Assembly (NCBI RefSeq): GCF_002091635.1
Contig: NZ_BDAC01000004.1
Coordinates: 62,001 to 126,000 of the forward strand
Reading direction: 5' to 3'
DNA length: 64,000 nt
DNA from: Pseudomonas indica NBRC 103045
Lineage (GTDB): Bacteria; Pseudomonadota; Gammaproteobacteria; Pseudomonadales; Pseudomonadaceae
A model generated the notes under the pieces. The model was not told the origin of the DNA. It saw only the letters and a list, made by a program, of their open reading frames with translations, and did not search any database. Position numbers and translations under genes: made by a program. The stretch's first letter is position 1, and each line of letters starts with the position of its first letter. Shown one piece after another: positions 54,850 through 64,000 of the stretch.

Positions 54850-55389
54850 TCACCACATCAGATCATCCGGCACCTTGTAGGCGGCGTACGGATCGTCCTC
54901 GTCCGCTTCCTCGGTGGGGGTGTTGAGCAGGACGATGCGGCGCGGGTCGCGCTCCTGGATTTTCACCGCTGCGTCGCGCGGGATGATCTCGTAGGCGCCG
55001 CCATGGCGAACGATGGCCAGCGAGCCGCGGCTGAGCTTGTCGCGCATCAGGTCGTTCACGGAGATGCGCTTGACCTTCTTGTCATCGACGAAGTTGTAGT
55101 AGTCGTCGGTGGTCAGCTTCGGCAGACGGGAGCGCTCGATCAGTTGCTTGATCTGGGCAGTGCGGGCTTTCTGCTCCGCTTTTTCCTGCTGCTGGCGATT
55201 CAACTCGCGGTCGCGCTCGATCTTCTCGGCCTGGGCGGCCAATGCGGCCTGGCGCTGCGAATCGTCCTTTTCGACCTGGCCTTTTTTCTCCAGGCGTTCC
55301 TGTTTCTGCTTCTGCTTGCCGGCCTGCTTGGCCTGTTTTTCACTGACCAGCCCGGCTTTCAGCAGCTGGTCGCGTAGGGAAAGACTCAT
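54850..55389 (-). CDS. DUF2058 (YaiL-like) protein
   Basis: 179 residues. Starts SLSLRDQLLKAGLVSEKQAKQ as in the family, then a long Lys/Gln/Glu-rich coiled coil (25-80) and a C-terminal domain with YNFVDDKKVKRISVND and YEIIPRDAA. Suggested nucleoprotein or RNA-related role in E. coli; unproven. The final 20 residues are acidic. Confidence 0.9.
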   Translation of the reverse strand: MSLSLRDQLLKAGLVSEKQAKQAGKQKQKQERLEKKGQVEKDDSQRQAALAAQAEKIERDRELNRQQQEKAEQKARTAQIKQLIERSRLPKLTTDDYYNFVDDKKVKRISVNDLMRDKLSRGSLAIVRHGGAYEIIPRDAAVKIQERDPRRIVLLNTPTEEADEDDPYAAYKVPDDLMW

Positions 55390-55454
55390 AACCTACCCGC
55401 TCGTCTCAATAAAGTTGGAATCGCCGAACGAACCGCATCGGACCTCGCGCCGGA

Positions 55455-56288
55455 TCAGCCGCAGCCCAGTGCATCCTTCTCCTGCCGCTTGGCCTCGCTC
55501 CACAGGGTATCCAGTTCTTCGAGGGTGCAATCTTCGATGGGCCGACCCGCTTCGCGCAATGCCTGTTCGATAAAACGGAAACGCCGCTCGAACTTGCCGT
55601 TGGCGCTGCGCAGTGCGGTCTCCGGATCGACCTTGAGGTGACGCGCCAGGTTGGTGACCACGAAGAGCAGATCGCCGATTTCCTCGGCCACCGCTTCCGG
55701 GTCGTTTTCACTCATGGCCTCCAGCACTTCGTCCAGTTCTTCGCGCAGCTTGTCCACCACCGGCAAGGCTTCAGGCCAGTCGAACCCCACCTGAGCTGCA
55801 CGTTTCTGCAGTTTGACCGCCCGCGACAGGGCTGGCAGCGCCGCCGGCACATCGTCCAGCAACGACAACTGCTCCGGCACCTCGGCCTTTTCCGCGCGTT
55901 CCTCCGCCTTCAGAGCTTCCCAGCGCTGCTTGACCGCTGCCTCCTCCAGGCTGTGCCGGTCCGCCACACCGTAGAGGTCGCCATCCGGGAACACATGGGG
56001 ATGGCGCCGAACCAGCTTGCGGGTGATGCCATCGACCACCGCATCGAAGCCGAAACGGCCCTCTTCCCGGGCCAGTTGGCAGTAGTAGATGACCTGGAAC
56101 AGCAGGTCGCCGAGTTCACCCTGCAGGTGTTCGAAATCACCGCGCTCGATGGTATCGGCGACTTCGTAGGCCTCTTCGATGGTGTAGGGAACGATGGTCG
56201 CGTAGGACTGCTTGAGGTCCCAGGGGCAGCCGTGGCGCGGGTCGCGCAGGCGGGCCATCAGGTACAGCAGATCGGGTAATGAGTACAT
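55455..56288 (-). CDS. mazG: Nucleoside triphosphate pyrophosphohydrolase MazG
   Basis: 277 residues with the two MazG repeats: RLRDPRHGCPWDLKQSYATIVPYTIEEAYEVADTI with LGDLLFQVIYY, then the second with VDKLREELDEVLEAMSE and EIGDLLFVVTNLAR. The ExxE and ExxD metal sites are visible. It hydrolyses NTPs and modulates (p)ppGpp levels in E. coli. It follows relA on the same strand, 52 bases on, as in E. coli. Confidence 0.96.
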   Translation of the reverse strand: MYSLPDLLYLMARLRDPRHGCPWDLKQSYATIVPYTIEEAYEVADTIERGDFEHLQGELGDLLFQVIYYCQLAREEGRFGFDAVVDGITRKLVRRHPHVFPDGDLYGVADRHSLEEAAVKQRWEALKAEERAEKAEVPEQLSLLDDVPAALPALSRAVKLQKRAAQVGFDWPEALPVVDKLREELDEVLEAMSENDPEAVAEEIGDLLFVVTNLARHLKVDPETALRSANGKFERRFRFIEQALREAGRPIEDCTLEELDTLWSEAKRQEKDALGCG

Positions 56289-56340
56289 AAGCGTTCCGAG
56301 GTGAACGCAGGCCGCGCCCTGTATGGCGCGGCCTGCCGGA

Positions 56341-58584
56341 TCAGGAGGCGCGGTTGCGTTTCGCCTCGATGATGTTCGGCAACTGGGAAATCTTCGCCAG
56401 TAACCGGCCCAGGGAATCCAGCCCAGGGATTTCGATGGTCAACGACATCAGCGCCGTGCTGTCCTCTTTGTTGGACCGGGTGTTCACCGCCAGCACGTTG
56501 ATGCGCTCGTTGAGCAGCACCTGGGAGACGTCGCGCAACAGGCCGGAACGGTCGTAGGCGCGGATGACGATATCCACCGGATAGGTCTGCACCGGCACCG
56601 GTCCCCAGCTGACCTGGATGATCCGCTCCGGCTCGCGCCCGGCCAGTTGCAGCGCGGTGGCGCAATCCTGCCGGTGGATGGTCACGCCACGTCCCTGGGT
56701 GATGTAGCCGACGATCGGGTCGCCCGGTAGCGGCTGGCAGCAGCCGGCCATTTGCGTCAGCAGGTTGCCGACCCCCTGGATCTGGATGTCGCCCCGCTTG
56801 CCGGGCTTGTGCGGGCCGTGTTTGCGCGGAATCAGCTCCAATTGTTCGTTGCCGCGCTCCGGCTCGACCAACTGTTGCGCCATGTTGACCAGATGGGCCA
56901 GGCGCAGGTCGCCGGCGCCAAGGGCGGCGAACAGGTCCTCTGCCGTCTTGAGGTTGGCCTTTTCCGCCAGCCGGTCGAAATCCACCGGCGGCAGGCCGAC
57001 CCGGTTCAGCTCGCGCTCCAGCAGCGCCTTGCCGGCGGCGACGTTCTGGTCGCGGGCCTGCAGCTTGAACCAGTGGACGATCTTCGCCCGCGCCCGCGAG
57101 GTGGTGATGTAGCCCAGGTTGGAGTTCAGCCAGTCACGGCTCGGCGAGCCCTGTTTGCTGGTGATGATCTCTACCTGCTCGCCGGTCTGCAGGCTGTAGT
57201 TGAGCGGCACGATGCGGCCGTTGACCTTCGCCCCCCGGCAGTTGTGGCCGATCTCGGTATGCACGCGGTAGGCGAAGTCCAGCGGGGTGGCGCCCTTGGG
57301 CAGGTCGATGGCATGGCCGTCCGGGGTGAATACGTAGACCCGGTCCGGCTCGATATCCACCCGTAGTTGTTCGGCCAGACCACCGATATCGCCCAGTTCC
57401 TCGTGCCACTCGAGTACCTGGCGCAGCCAGGAGATTTTCTCTTCGTAATGGCTGGAACCGGATTTGACGTCCGTGCCCTTGTAGCGCCAATGCGCACACA
57501 CCCCCAGCTCGGCTTCCTCGTGCATGGAATGGGTGCGTATCTGCACTTCCAGCACTTTGCCATCCGGGCCGATCACCGCGGTGTGCAGGGAGCGGTAGCC
57601 GTTCTCCTTGGGGTTGGCGATGTAGTCGTCGAACTCCTTGGGAATATGCCGCCACAGGGTGTGGACGATACCGAGCGCCGTGTAGCAATCGCGCACTTCC
57701 GGGACCAGTACCCGGACCGCGCGCACATCGTAGATCTGGCTGAACTCCAGCCCTTTGCGCTGCATCTTCCGCCAGATGGAATAGATGTGCTTGGCCCGCC
57801 CGCTGATGTCGGCCTTGATGCCGGTGGCGTCCAGTTCGTCGCGCAGTTGCTGGACGACATTGGTGATGTACTGCTCGCGATCCAGCCGGCGCTCGTGCAG
57901 CAGCTTGGCGATCTGCTTGTACTGTTCGGGCTCCAGGTAGCGGAAGGACAGGTCCTCCAGCTCCCATTTGATATGGCCGATGCCCAGCCGGTGGGCCAGG
58001 GGTGCATAGATATCGAAGACTTCGCGGGCAACGCGGTGGCGCTTCTCCTCGCTGGCGTGCTTGACCGCGCGAATCGCGCAAGTGCGCTCGGCCAGTTTGA
58101 TCAGGGCGACGCGTACGTCGTCGACCATGGCCACCAGCATCTTGCGCAGGTTCTCCACCTGGGCCTGGGCACCGAGCACCATGGACTGACGTGGATTGAG
58201 ACTGGCGCTGATCGCCGCCATGCGCAGCACGCCTTCGATCAGCTTGGCCACCACCGGGCCGAAACGCTGGTGCACCGCAGCCAGGGTGATCTTGCCCTCG
58301 CGCACGCCACGGTAGATCACCGCGGCGACCAGGGAATCCTGGTCGAGCTTGAGGTCAGCGAGGATTTCCGCAATCTCCAGGCCGGTCTGGAAGCTGGAGG
58401 TGCCCTCGACCCAGAGGTTCTGCGCGGCATTGGCCTGTTGCTCGGCTTCGCGGGCGAACTCGCAGGCGTCCTTCAACGCCTCACGCTCCAGCGCCGGGTC
58501 CAGGCTGAGGACATGATCCAGCCAGGACTCGAGGTTGATACTGCCGTCAGTGTTGATCGGCTGGTGCGCTCTCACCTGTACCAT
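56341..58584 (-). CDS. relA: GTP pyrophosphokinase RelA
   Basis: 747 residues. The pseudo-hydrolase domain (about 40-200) lacks the HD motif (VIYRGVRE in its place), as in monofunctional RelA. The synthetase domain carries YDVRAVRVLVPEVRDCYTALG, NPKENGYRSLHTAV and EVQIRTHSMHEEAELG. TGS (RVYVFTPDGHAIDLPKGATPLDFAYRVH), helical, zinc-finger-like (AGCCQPLPGD) and C-terminal ACT domains follow. It makes (p)ppGpp at starved ribosomes. The neighbour mazG and the GC-rich tRNA-Lys discriminator in the window fit the same regulon. Confidence 0.97.
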   Translation of the reverse strand: MVQVRAHQPINTDGSINLESWLDHVLSLDPALEREALKDACEFAREAEQQANAAQNLWVEGTSSFQTGLEIAEILADLKLDQDSLVAAVIYRGVREGKITLAAVHQRFGPVVAKLIEGVLRMAAISASLNPRQSMVLGAQAQVENLRKMLVAMVDDVRVALIKLAERTCAIRAVKHASEEKRHRVAREVFDIYAPLAHRLGIGHIKWELEDLSFRYLEPEQYKQIAKLLHERRLDREQYITNVVQQLRDELDATGIKADISGRAKHIYSIWRKMQRKGLEFSQIYDVRAVRVLVPEVRDCYTALGIVHTLWRHIPKEFDDYIANPKENGYRSLHTAVIGPDGKVLEVQIRTHSMHEEAELGVCAHWRYKGTDVKSGSSHYEEKISWLRQVLEWHEELGDIGGLAEQLRVDIEPDRVYVFTPDGHAIDLPKGATPLDFAYRVHTEIGHNCRGAKVNGRIVPLNYSLQTGEQVEIITSKQGSPSRDWLNSNLGYITTSRARAKIVHWFKLQARDQNVAAGKALLERELNRVGLPPVDFDRLAEKANLKTAEDLFAALGAGDLRLAHLVNMAQQLVEPERGNEQLELIPRKHGPHKPGKRGDIQIQGVGNLLTQMAGCCQPLPGDPIVGYITQGRGVTIHRQDCATALQLAGREPERIIQVSWGPVPVQTYPVDIVIRAYDRSGLLRDVSQVLLNERINVLAVNTRSNKEDSTALMSLTIEIPGLDSLGRLLAKISQLPNIIEAKRNRAS

Positions 58585-58667
58585 TACTTACCCTTCCCCT
58601 ACGGCGCGCCCTCGGGCCCGCCGGGTTGTCGCCTGCCTCTACGGGCCGGTCGGATTACAGGGGCATC

Positions 58668-60020
58668 CTAGCCCCTCTCGAATAACGCCATCGCCTCGAC
58701 ATGCGCGGTCTGCGGAAACATATCGAGGATGCCGGCCCGTTTCAGCCGATAGCCCTGCCGCGCCAGCTCCGCAGCATCCCGCGCCAGGGTCGCCGGGTTG
58801 CAGGACACGTACAGCAGGCGCCCGATTTCCAGGTCACCGATCTGCCGCACCACCTCCAGCGCACCGTCCCGCGGCGGGTCGAGCAACGCGGCGGAGAAGC
58901 CTCGCTCGACCCAGCGCTGGCCGGTCAGCGGCTTCGACAGATCGGCCTGGAAAAAGTGCAGGTTCTCCAGGCCGTTGGCCGCAGCGTTGCCACGCGCGCG
59001 TTCGACCATTGCCTCCACGCCTTCCACCGCCACCACTTCGCGCGCCCTACGGGCCAGCGGCAAGGCGAAATTGCCCAGGCCGCAGAACAGATCCAGTACC
59101 CGCTCGTCGTCTCTCGGTGCCATCCAGTCTAGCGCCTGGTTGACCATCGCTTCGTTGACCGGCGCGTTGACCTGGACGAAATCGCCCGGCCGGTACTCCA
59201 GGCACAGCCCCCACGACTCCAGCCGATAGCCCAGGGATTGCCCCGGCTCGACCGGCTGCGGCTCGCTGGCACCGTGCAGCCACAACTGGGCGCGGTGCTC
59301 GTCGCAGAAACCCCGCAGACGGGCCAGATCGGCGTCCGGCAACGGCGCGGTATGCCTCAGCAACACGGCTTCCGCGGTGCCGCTGAACACTTCCACGTGG
59401 CCTACTGCCTGGGGTTTTTCAAGCTGGCGCAGCAGCTGCGGTAACGCGCGCACGATCGGCTGCAAGGGCTGTACCAGAACCGGGCATTCGTCGATGGCAA
59501 CGATGTCCTGGCTGGCGGCGGCACGGAAGCCGACCTCCAGTCGACGGGCCTTGGCGTCCCAACGCACGGCAATCCGAGCACGACGCCGGTAGCCGAATTC
59601 CGGACCGACCAACGGTAGCGCCCACTCGTCGGGTTGTAACGCGGCGAAACGCGCGAGCTGTTCGGCGAGGGTGCGCTGTTTCAGGGCGAGCTGTTCTTCG
59701 TGGGGCAGGTGCTGGAGCGTGCAGCCGCCGCAACGCCCGGCATGCACGCAGGGCTCGGGGCGACGCTGCGGTGCCGCGTCCAGGATGCGCTCGGCGCGCG
59801 CGTCGACGATCTGGCTGCGCGCCGAAAGCACGCGGGCCTCGACACGCTCCTGCGGCAAGGCACCGGCGACGAACCAGGTCCGCCCGTCGACGAAGGCAAT
59901 GCCACGGCCGTCATGGGCCAGGCGCTCGATGATCAGGACCTGCTTCTTGCCCACCGGAACTTGCGGGGTACGCGCCCCGCCGCTCGGCTGGAAGCGCAGC
60001 CCGGCATTGCGCTTAGCCAT
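58668..60020 (-). CDS. rlmD: 23S rRNA (uracil-1939-C5)-methyltransferase RlmD
   Basis: 450 residues. N-terminal TRAM domain, then [4Fe-4S] cysteines in [15 protein letters not shown]. The SAM-binding methyltransferase fold has [16 protein letters not shown], and the catalytic Cys lies in [14 protein letters not shown]. It methylates U1939 of 23S rRNA. Position between relA and cysM is conserved in pseudomonads. Confidence 0.96.
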   Translation of the reverse strand: MAKRNAGLRFQPSGGARTPQVPVGKKQVLIIERLAHDGRGIAFVDGRTWFVAGALPQERVEARVLSARSQIVDARAERILDAAPQRRPEPCVHAGRCGGCTLQHLPHEEQLALKQRTLAEQLARFAALQPDEWALPLVGPEFGYRRRARIAVRWDAKARRLEVGFRAAASQDIVAIDECPVLVQPLQPIVRALPQLLRQLEKPQAVGHVEVFSGTAEAVLLRHTAPLPDADLARLRGFCDEHRAQLWLHGASEPQPVEPGQSLGYRLESWGLCLEYRPGDFVQVNAPVNEAMVNQALDWMAPRDDERVLDLFCGLGNFALPLARRAREVVAVEGVEAMVERARGNAAANGLENLHFFQADLSKPLTGQRWVERGFSAALLDPPRDGALEVVRQIGDLEIGRLLYVSCNPATLARDAAELARQGYRLKRAGILDMFPQTAHVEAMALFERG

Positions 60021-60086
60021 GGACGATACCCTGCCGGCCCGGATGGGCCACGGGCGCGATCCGGGTCGGGTCGTGCGTCGCCATGA

Positions 60087-60992
60087 TCAATGCTCGGGAA
60101 TGTCGTAGATGCCGGTGGACAGGTAGCGGTCGCCTCGATCGCAGATGATCGCCACGATCACCGCGTTCTCCAGTTCCTTCGACAGCCGCAGGGCCGCCGC
60201 CACCGCACCGCCGGAGGAAACGCCGCAGAAGATGCCCTCTTCCCGCGCCAGCCGGCGCATCACGTCCTCGGCCTCACCTTGCGCCATGTCGACGATGCGG
60301 TCCACGCGCTCGGCCTGGTAGATTTTCGGCAGGTACTCGTGCGGCCAGCGACGGATGCCGGGGATCGACGCCCCTTCCTGCGGCTGCAGGCCGACGATCT
60401 GCACGTCCGGGTTCTGCTCCTTGAGGTAACGCGACACGCCCATGATGGTGCCGGTGGTGCCCATGGAACTGACGAAGTGGGTGATGCGGCCCTGGGTCTG
60501 CTGCCAGATCTCCGGGCCGGTGCCCCGGTAGTGCGCCTCCGGGTTGTCGCCGTTGGCGAACTGGTCGAGCACCTTGCCCTTGCCGCCGCGTTGCAGGCTT
60601 TCCGCCAGGTCGCGGGCACCTTCCATACCCTCTTCGCGGCTGACCAGCACCAGCTCGGCGCCGTAGGCGGTCATCGCCGCCTTGCGCTCGGCACTCATGT
60701 TGTCCGGCATGATCAGGATCATCTTGTAGCCCTTGATCGCCGCCGCCATCGCCAGGGCGATGCCGGTATTGCCGGAGGTGGCTTCGATCAGGGTGTCGCC
60801 GGGCTTGATGTCGCCGCGCAGTTCGGCGCGGGTGATCATCGACAGCGCCGGCCGGTCCTTCACCGATCCCGCCGGGTTGTTGCCTTCCAGCTTCACCAGC
60901 AGGGTGTTGGAGGTCTCCCCGGGCAGGCGTTGCAGGCGGACCAGCGGGGTATTGCCGACGCAATCGGCGATGGTGGGAAACTGCAGGGTCAT
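60087..60992 (-). CDS. cysM: Cysteine synthase B CysM
   Basis: 301 residues from the ATG at 60992. PLP enzyme with Lys in NNPAGSVKDRPA, phosphate loop in EATSGNTGIALAMA, and the substrate block GTTGTIMGVSRYL. CysM accepts thiosulfate as well as sulfide. The reading frame continues far upstream, but that is the shadow of gacS on the opposite strand and not coding. Divergent from gacS. Confidence 0.97.
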   Translation of the reverse strand: MTLQFPTIADCVGNTPLVRLQRLPGETSNTLLVKLEGNNPAGSVKDRPALSMITRAELRGDIKPGDTLIEATSGNTGIALAMAAAIKGYKMILIMPDNMSAERKAAMTAYGAELVLVSREEGMEGARDLAESLQRGGKGKVLDQFANGDNPEAHYRGTGPEIWQQTQGRITHFVSSMGTTGTIMGVSRYLKEQNPDVQIVGLQPQEGASIPGIRRWPHEYLPKIYQAERVDRIVDMAQGEAEDVMRRLAREEGIFCGVSSGGAVAAALRLSKELENAVIVAIICDRGDRYLSTGIYDIPEH

Positions 60993-61160
60993 GGCGTCTT
61001 CGAATCCGGACGGCAGAGGGACGACTATGATAACGGCAAACCGGCGGGCACCATAACAGCCGAAGATTGCAGTCTGTTTCCCTCGGCTCCCGCTCTTTGT
61101 CCAGCCCCGCCCAGCCGCTACACTGCCGGCCGGAACCACGGAACCAGACGAGGGAAGACA

Positions 61161-63920
61161 GTGTTCAAGGATCTCGGCATCAAAGGCCGCGTGCTGATGC
61201 TCACCCTGCTGCCCACCAGCCTGCTGGCGCTGGTCCTCGGCGGCTATTTCACCTGGGTGCAGCTCTCCGACCTGCAGGCGCAACTGTTGCAGCGCGGGGA
61301 AATGATCGTCGAGCAACTGGCACCCCTCGCCGCTCCGGCCCTGGCACATGGCGACAACCGCGTGCTGCAGCGGATCGCCGCCGATGCGCTGGAGCAACCC
61401 GACGTACGGGCGGTGTCCTTCCTCACCCCGGAGCGCCAGCGCCTGGCGCATGCCGGCCCGAACATGCTCAACGACACCCCCAGCGGCGACAGCAGCCGCC
61501 TGCTGATGCGCAGCGACCAGGACGCCACGCGCTTCCTCCTGCCGGTCTATGGCCGCCACAGCATGGTGGCCGGACAGGAGGCCGCCGACAGCGAACAGTT
61601 GCTCGGCTGGGTCGAGGTGGAGATGTCCCACCACGGTACCCTGCTGCGGGGCTACCGCAGCCTGCTCACCAGCCTGCTGCTGATCATCGCCGGGCTGGCG
61701 GTCACCGCGCTCCTGGCACTGCGCATGAGCCGCTCGATCAACGAGCCGTTGCGGCGTATCCAGCAGGGCGTCGCCCAGCTCAAGGACGGTCGCCTGGAGA
61801 CCCGCCTGCCGCTGCTCGGCAGCCACGAGCTGGACGAACTGGCGTCCGGCATCAACCGCATGGCCGAAGCGCTGCAGAATGCCCAGGAAGAACTCCAGCA
61901 CAGCATCGACCAGGCCACCGAGGATGTTCGCCAGAACCTGGAAACCATCGAGATCCAGAACATCGAACTGGACCTGGCGCGCAAGGAAGCCCTGGAAGCG
62001 AGCCGGATCAAATCCGAATTCCTCGCCAACATGAGCCATGAGATCCGCACGCCGCTGAACGGCATCCTCGGCTTCACCAACCTGCTGCTGAAAAGCGACC
62101 TGACGCCGCGCCAGCAGGACTACCTGACCACCATCGAAAAATCCGCCGACAGCCTGCTCGGCATCATCAACGAAATCCTCGACTTCTCGAAGATCGAAGC
62201 CGGCAAGCTGGTCCTGGAAAGCATCCCCTTCAACCTGCGCGACCTGCTGCAGGACTGCCTGACCATCCTCGCCCCCGCCGCCCACGACAAGCAGCTGGAA
62301 CTGGTCAGCCTGGTCTACCGCGACACACCGCTGTCGCTGATCGGCGATCCGCTGCGGCTCAAGCAGGTGCTGACCAACCTGATCAGCAACGCGATCAAGT
62401 TCACCCGCGAAGGCACCATCGCCGTCCGCGCCATGCTGGAGGACGACAGCGACGACCGCGCCCAACTTCGCATCAGCGTGCAGGACACCGGCATCGGCCT
62501 GTCCGAGGAGGACCTGCGCACCCTGTTCCAGGCCTTCAGCCAGGCGGACAACTCGCTCAGCCGCCAGGCCGGCGGCACCGGTCTGGGCCTGGTGATCTCC
62601 AAGCGCCTGATCGAACAGATGGGCGGCGAGATCGGCGTGGAAAGCACACCGGGAGAAGGTTCGGAATTCTGGATCACCCTGAGCCTGCCTAAGGGCCGCG
62701 AAGACGTCGAGGACCATCCTCGCGCACCGCTGCTGGGCCGCCGCGTGGCCGTGCTGGAAAGCCACGAGCTGGCCTGCCAGGCCCTGCAACATCAATTGGA
62801 AGACTGCGGCCTGCAAGTGCAAGTCTTCGCCGACATGGACAGTCTGATCGACGGCGTGGCCGCTCAGCGTCACGGCAATGCACCCCTCGACTTGGAGGTG
62901 CTCGGCGTTAGCCTGCGCGAGTTGCCGCCGGAACGGCTGAGCCAGCGCATCCGCGACCTCGAACGGCTCGGCTGCAAATGCTTGGCACTCTGCCCGACCA
63001 ACGAACAGGCGATCTACCACGAGGCGCTGCCGGACGGCTATGCGCAATTGCAGGCCAAGCCGGCCTATACACGCAAGCTGCAGCGGGCGTTGTCCGACCT
63101 CATCAGCCCGCGCCAATCGGTACGCCAGGAACCCACCTCGATCCCGAGCAACCGGGCTCCGCGCCTGCTCTGCGTCGACGACAACCCGGCCAACCTGTTG
63201 CTGGTACAGACCCTGCTCAGCGACATGGGCGCCGAAGCCACCGCCGTGGACAGCGGCTATGCCGCGCTGGACGCGGTGAAGCAGGAACGCTTCGACCTGA
63301 TCTTCATGGACGTGCAGATGCCCGGCATGGACGGACGCCAGACCACCGAGGCGATCCGTGCCTGGGAAGCCGAACACGGCCACGGCCAAGTGCCGATCAT
63401 CGCCCTGACCGCCCATGCCCTCGCCAACGAAAAGCGCGCCCTGCTACAGAGCGGCCTGGACGATTACCTGACCAAGCCGATCAGCGAGCGCCAACTGGCC
63501 CAGGTCGTGCTCAAGTGGACCGGCCTCGCCCTGCGCAACCAGGGTCAGGAGCGCCCCGTGGAGCCGCTGCCCAAGGTGGAAACCACCCTCAGCGTGCTGG
63601 ATGCCGAAGAGGGCTTGCGCTTGGCCGCCGGCAAGGCCGACCTGGCCGCCGACATGCTGGCCATGCTGCTCGCCTCCCTGGACGCCGACCGCCAGGCGAT
63701 CCGCCAGGCCCGCGACGCCGGCGACCGCGCCACCCTGATCGAGCGCGTCCATCGCCTGCACGGCGCCACCCGCTACTGCGGCGTGCCGCAATTGCGCGAA
63801 GCCTGCCAGCGCAGCGAAACCCTGCTGAAACAGGACGACCCGGCCTACAAGACCGCCCTCGACGATCTCGATGCTGCCATCGTGCGGCTGGCCAAGGAGG
63901 CGGCGCAGATCGGTGTCTGA
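61161..63920 (+). CDS. gacS: Hybrid sensor kinase GacS
   Basis: 919 residues, GTG start with a GGAAG-like site. Membrane helix 12-32, periplasmic sensor about 35-165, membrane helix 168-188, HAMP about 188-240, and coiled coil. The kinase has H293 in [12 protein letters not shown], the N-box [10 protein letters not shown]1 QDTGIGL and G2 [14 protein letters not shown] degenerate receiver lies at about 525-650, a true receiver at 665-785 with Asp717 ([11 protein letters not shown]), and an HPt domain with His864 ([14 protein letters not shown]). It phosphorylates GacA and controls the Rsm sRNAs. Complete. Confidence 0.97.
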   Translation: MFKDLGIKGRVLMLTLLPTSLLALVLGGYFTWVQLSDLQAQLLQRGEMIVEQLAPLAAPALAHGDNRVLQRIAADALEQPDVRAVSFLTPERQRLAHAGPNMLNDTPSGDSSRLLMRSDQDATRFLLPVYGRHSMVAGQEAADSEQLLGWVEVEMSHHGTLLRGYRSLLTSLLLIIAGLAVTALLALRMSRSINEPLRRIQQGVAQLKDGRLETRLPLLGSHELDELASGINRMAEALQNAQEELQHSIDQATEDVRQNLETIEIQNIELDLARKEALEASRIKSEFLANMSHEIRTPLNGILGFTNLLLKSDLTPRQQDYLTTIEKSADSLLGIINEILDFSKIEAGKLVLESIPFNLRDLLQDCLTILAPAAHDKQLELVSLVYRDTPLSLIGDPLRLKQVLTNLISNAIKFTREGTIAVRAMLEDDSDDRAQLRISVQDTGIGLSEEDLRTLFQAFSQADNSLSRQAGGTGLGLVISKRLIEQMGGEIGVESTPGEGSEFWITLSLPKGREDVEDHPRAPLLGRRVAVLESHELACQALQHQLEDCGLQVQVFADMDSLIDGVAAQRHGNAPLDLEVLGVSLRELPPERLSQRIRDLERLGCKCLALCPTNEQAIYHEALPDGYAQLQAKPAYTRKLQRALSDLISPRQSVRQEPTSIPSNRAPRLLCVDDNPANLLLVQTLLSDMGAEATAVDSGYAALDAVKQERFDLIFMDVQMPGMDGRQTTEAIRAWEAEHGHGQVPIIALTAHALANEKRALLQSGLDDYLTKPISERQLAQVVLKWTGLALRNQGQERPVEPLPKVETTLSVLDAEEGLRLAAGKADLAADMLAMLLASLDADRQAIRQARDAGDRATLIERVHRLHGATRYCGVPQLREACQRSETLLKQDDPAYKTALDDLDAAIVRLAKEAAQIGV

Positions 63921-64000
63921 GTCCGGCCGGGATCGCCGCCGGCCAGCCGAGGAACCGCGTCGGAACCTGACGACAATGTTAGGATGCCGCCTTTCTGCAC
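63921..64000. other. Downstream edge of window
   Basis: 80 bases after gacS. The arms GCCGG/CCGGC near 63925-63945 can form a GC hairpin, but no T-run follows. No gene start recognised before the window ends. Confidence 0.4.

Noticed and set aside
60087-63416. A 1109-codon minus-strand frame running through cysM and beyond
   Set aside because: Only the first 906 bases (cysM) are coding. The rest is the opposite strand of gacS, kept open by high GC and codon bias.
60090-63920. A 1276-codon plus-strand frame extending upstream of gacS
   Set aside because: The part before 61161 is antisense to cysM. GacS begins at the GTG at 61161 with its conserved [10 protein letters not shown] start.

Overview
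The window is chromosomal DNA of a Pseudomonas. MvaT, the tol-pal operon, OprD, the GacS sensor and dozens of housekeeping proteins all read as Pseudomonas orthologues, and the DNA is GC-rich with short intergenic gaps. From memory, gene content and order are closest to the P. aeruginosa lineage, but I cannot name a species. I see no prophage, insertion sequence, integron or CRISPR array. This is a core-genome region in which nearly all the sequence is genic. There is one tRNA gene (Lys, anticodon TTT) and one gene-poor stretch longer than 300 bp (36304-37068, upstream of oprD).

Layout. 1-2030: mvaT (H-NS-like silencer) and, convergent to it, sbcB (exonuclease I). 2140-9950: a co-directional membrane/AAA+ cluster (YciC-like protein, RDD, SpoIIM-like, DUF4129, DUF4350, MoxR ATPase, DUF58) with short stop/start overlaps. 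It is conserved, but its function is not established, and it is the best candidate here for an under-described system. 9995-14850: a PilZ protein, a DUF4124 protein, two small lipoproteins, a tandem UspA protein with a candidate ANR site, and pyruvate kinase. 14880-19860: a PerM-like permease, a TusA-like protein, the BepA protease, NadA, a lytic transglycosylase and tRNA-Lys.

19910-32020, all on the minus strand: queC, queE, then the envelope/recombination array cpoB-pal-tolB-tolA-tolR-tolQ-ybgC-ruvB-ruvA-ruvC, yebC, aspS and a FmdB-type zinc ribbon. 32260-38430: an SDR, a Dps-like ferritin, a diguanylate cyclase, a membrane-anchored cold-shock protein, slyX, a HIT protein, the long leader region and oprD. 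38430-47460: thioesterase, proS, lipoproteins, acylphosphatase, a thioredoxin-like lipoprotein, a large PilZ protein, two small unknown proteins, a YihY-type membrane protein, ArsC/YfgD, WrbA and DUF2069.

47500-51000, minus strand: hda, a second PerM-like permease, a CDP-alcohol phosphatidyltransferase and DUF2066. 51130-53580: purM-purN-DUF3108. 53610-54800: a divergent unit of a cysteine-rich MarR regulator against a thioredoxin-fold protein and Rof, with overlapping promoters and a palindromic operator. 54850-60992, minus strand: DUF2058, mazG, relA, rlmD, cysM. 61161-63920: gacS, divergent from cysM.

Functional themes: envelope integrity (Tol-Pal, BepA, PerM-like, MoxR cluster); global regulation (MvaT, GacS, RelA, Hda, MarR, Rof); c-di-GMP signalling (one GGDEF and two PilZ proteins); translation and tRNA modification (AspRS, ProRS, QueC/QueE, RlmD, tRNA-Lys). 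Most intergenic gaps between convergent genes hold a bidirectional hairpin terminator.
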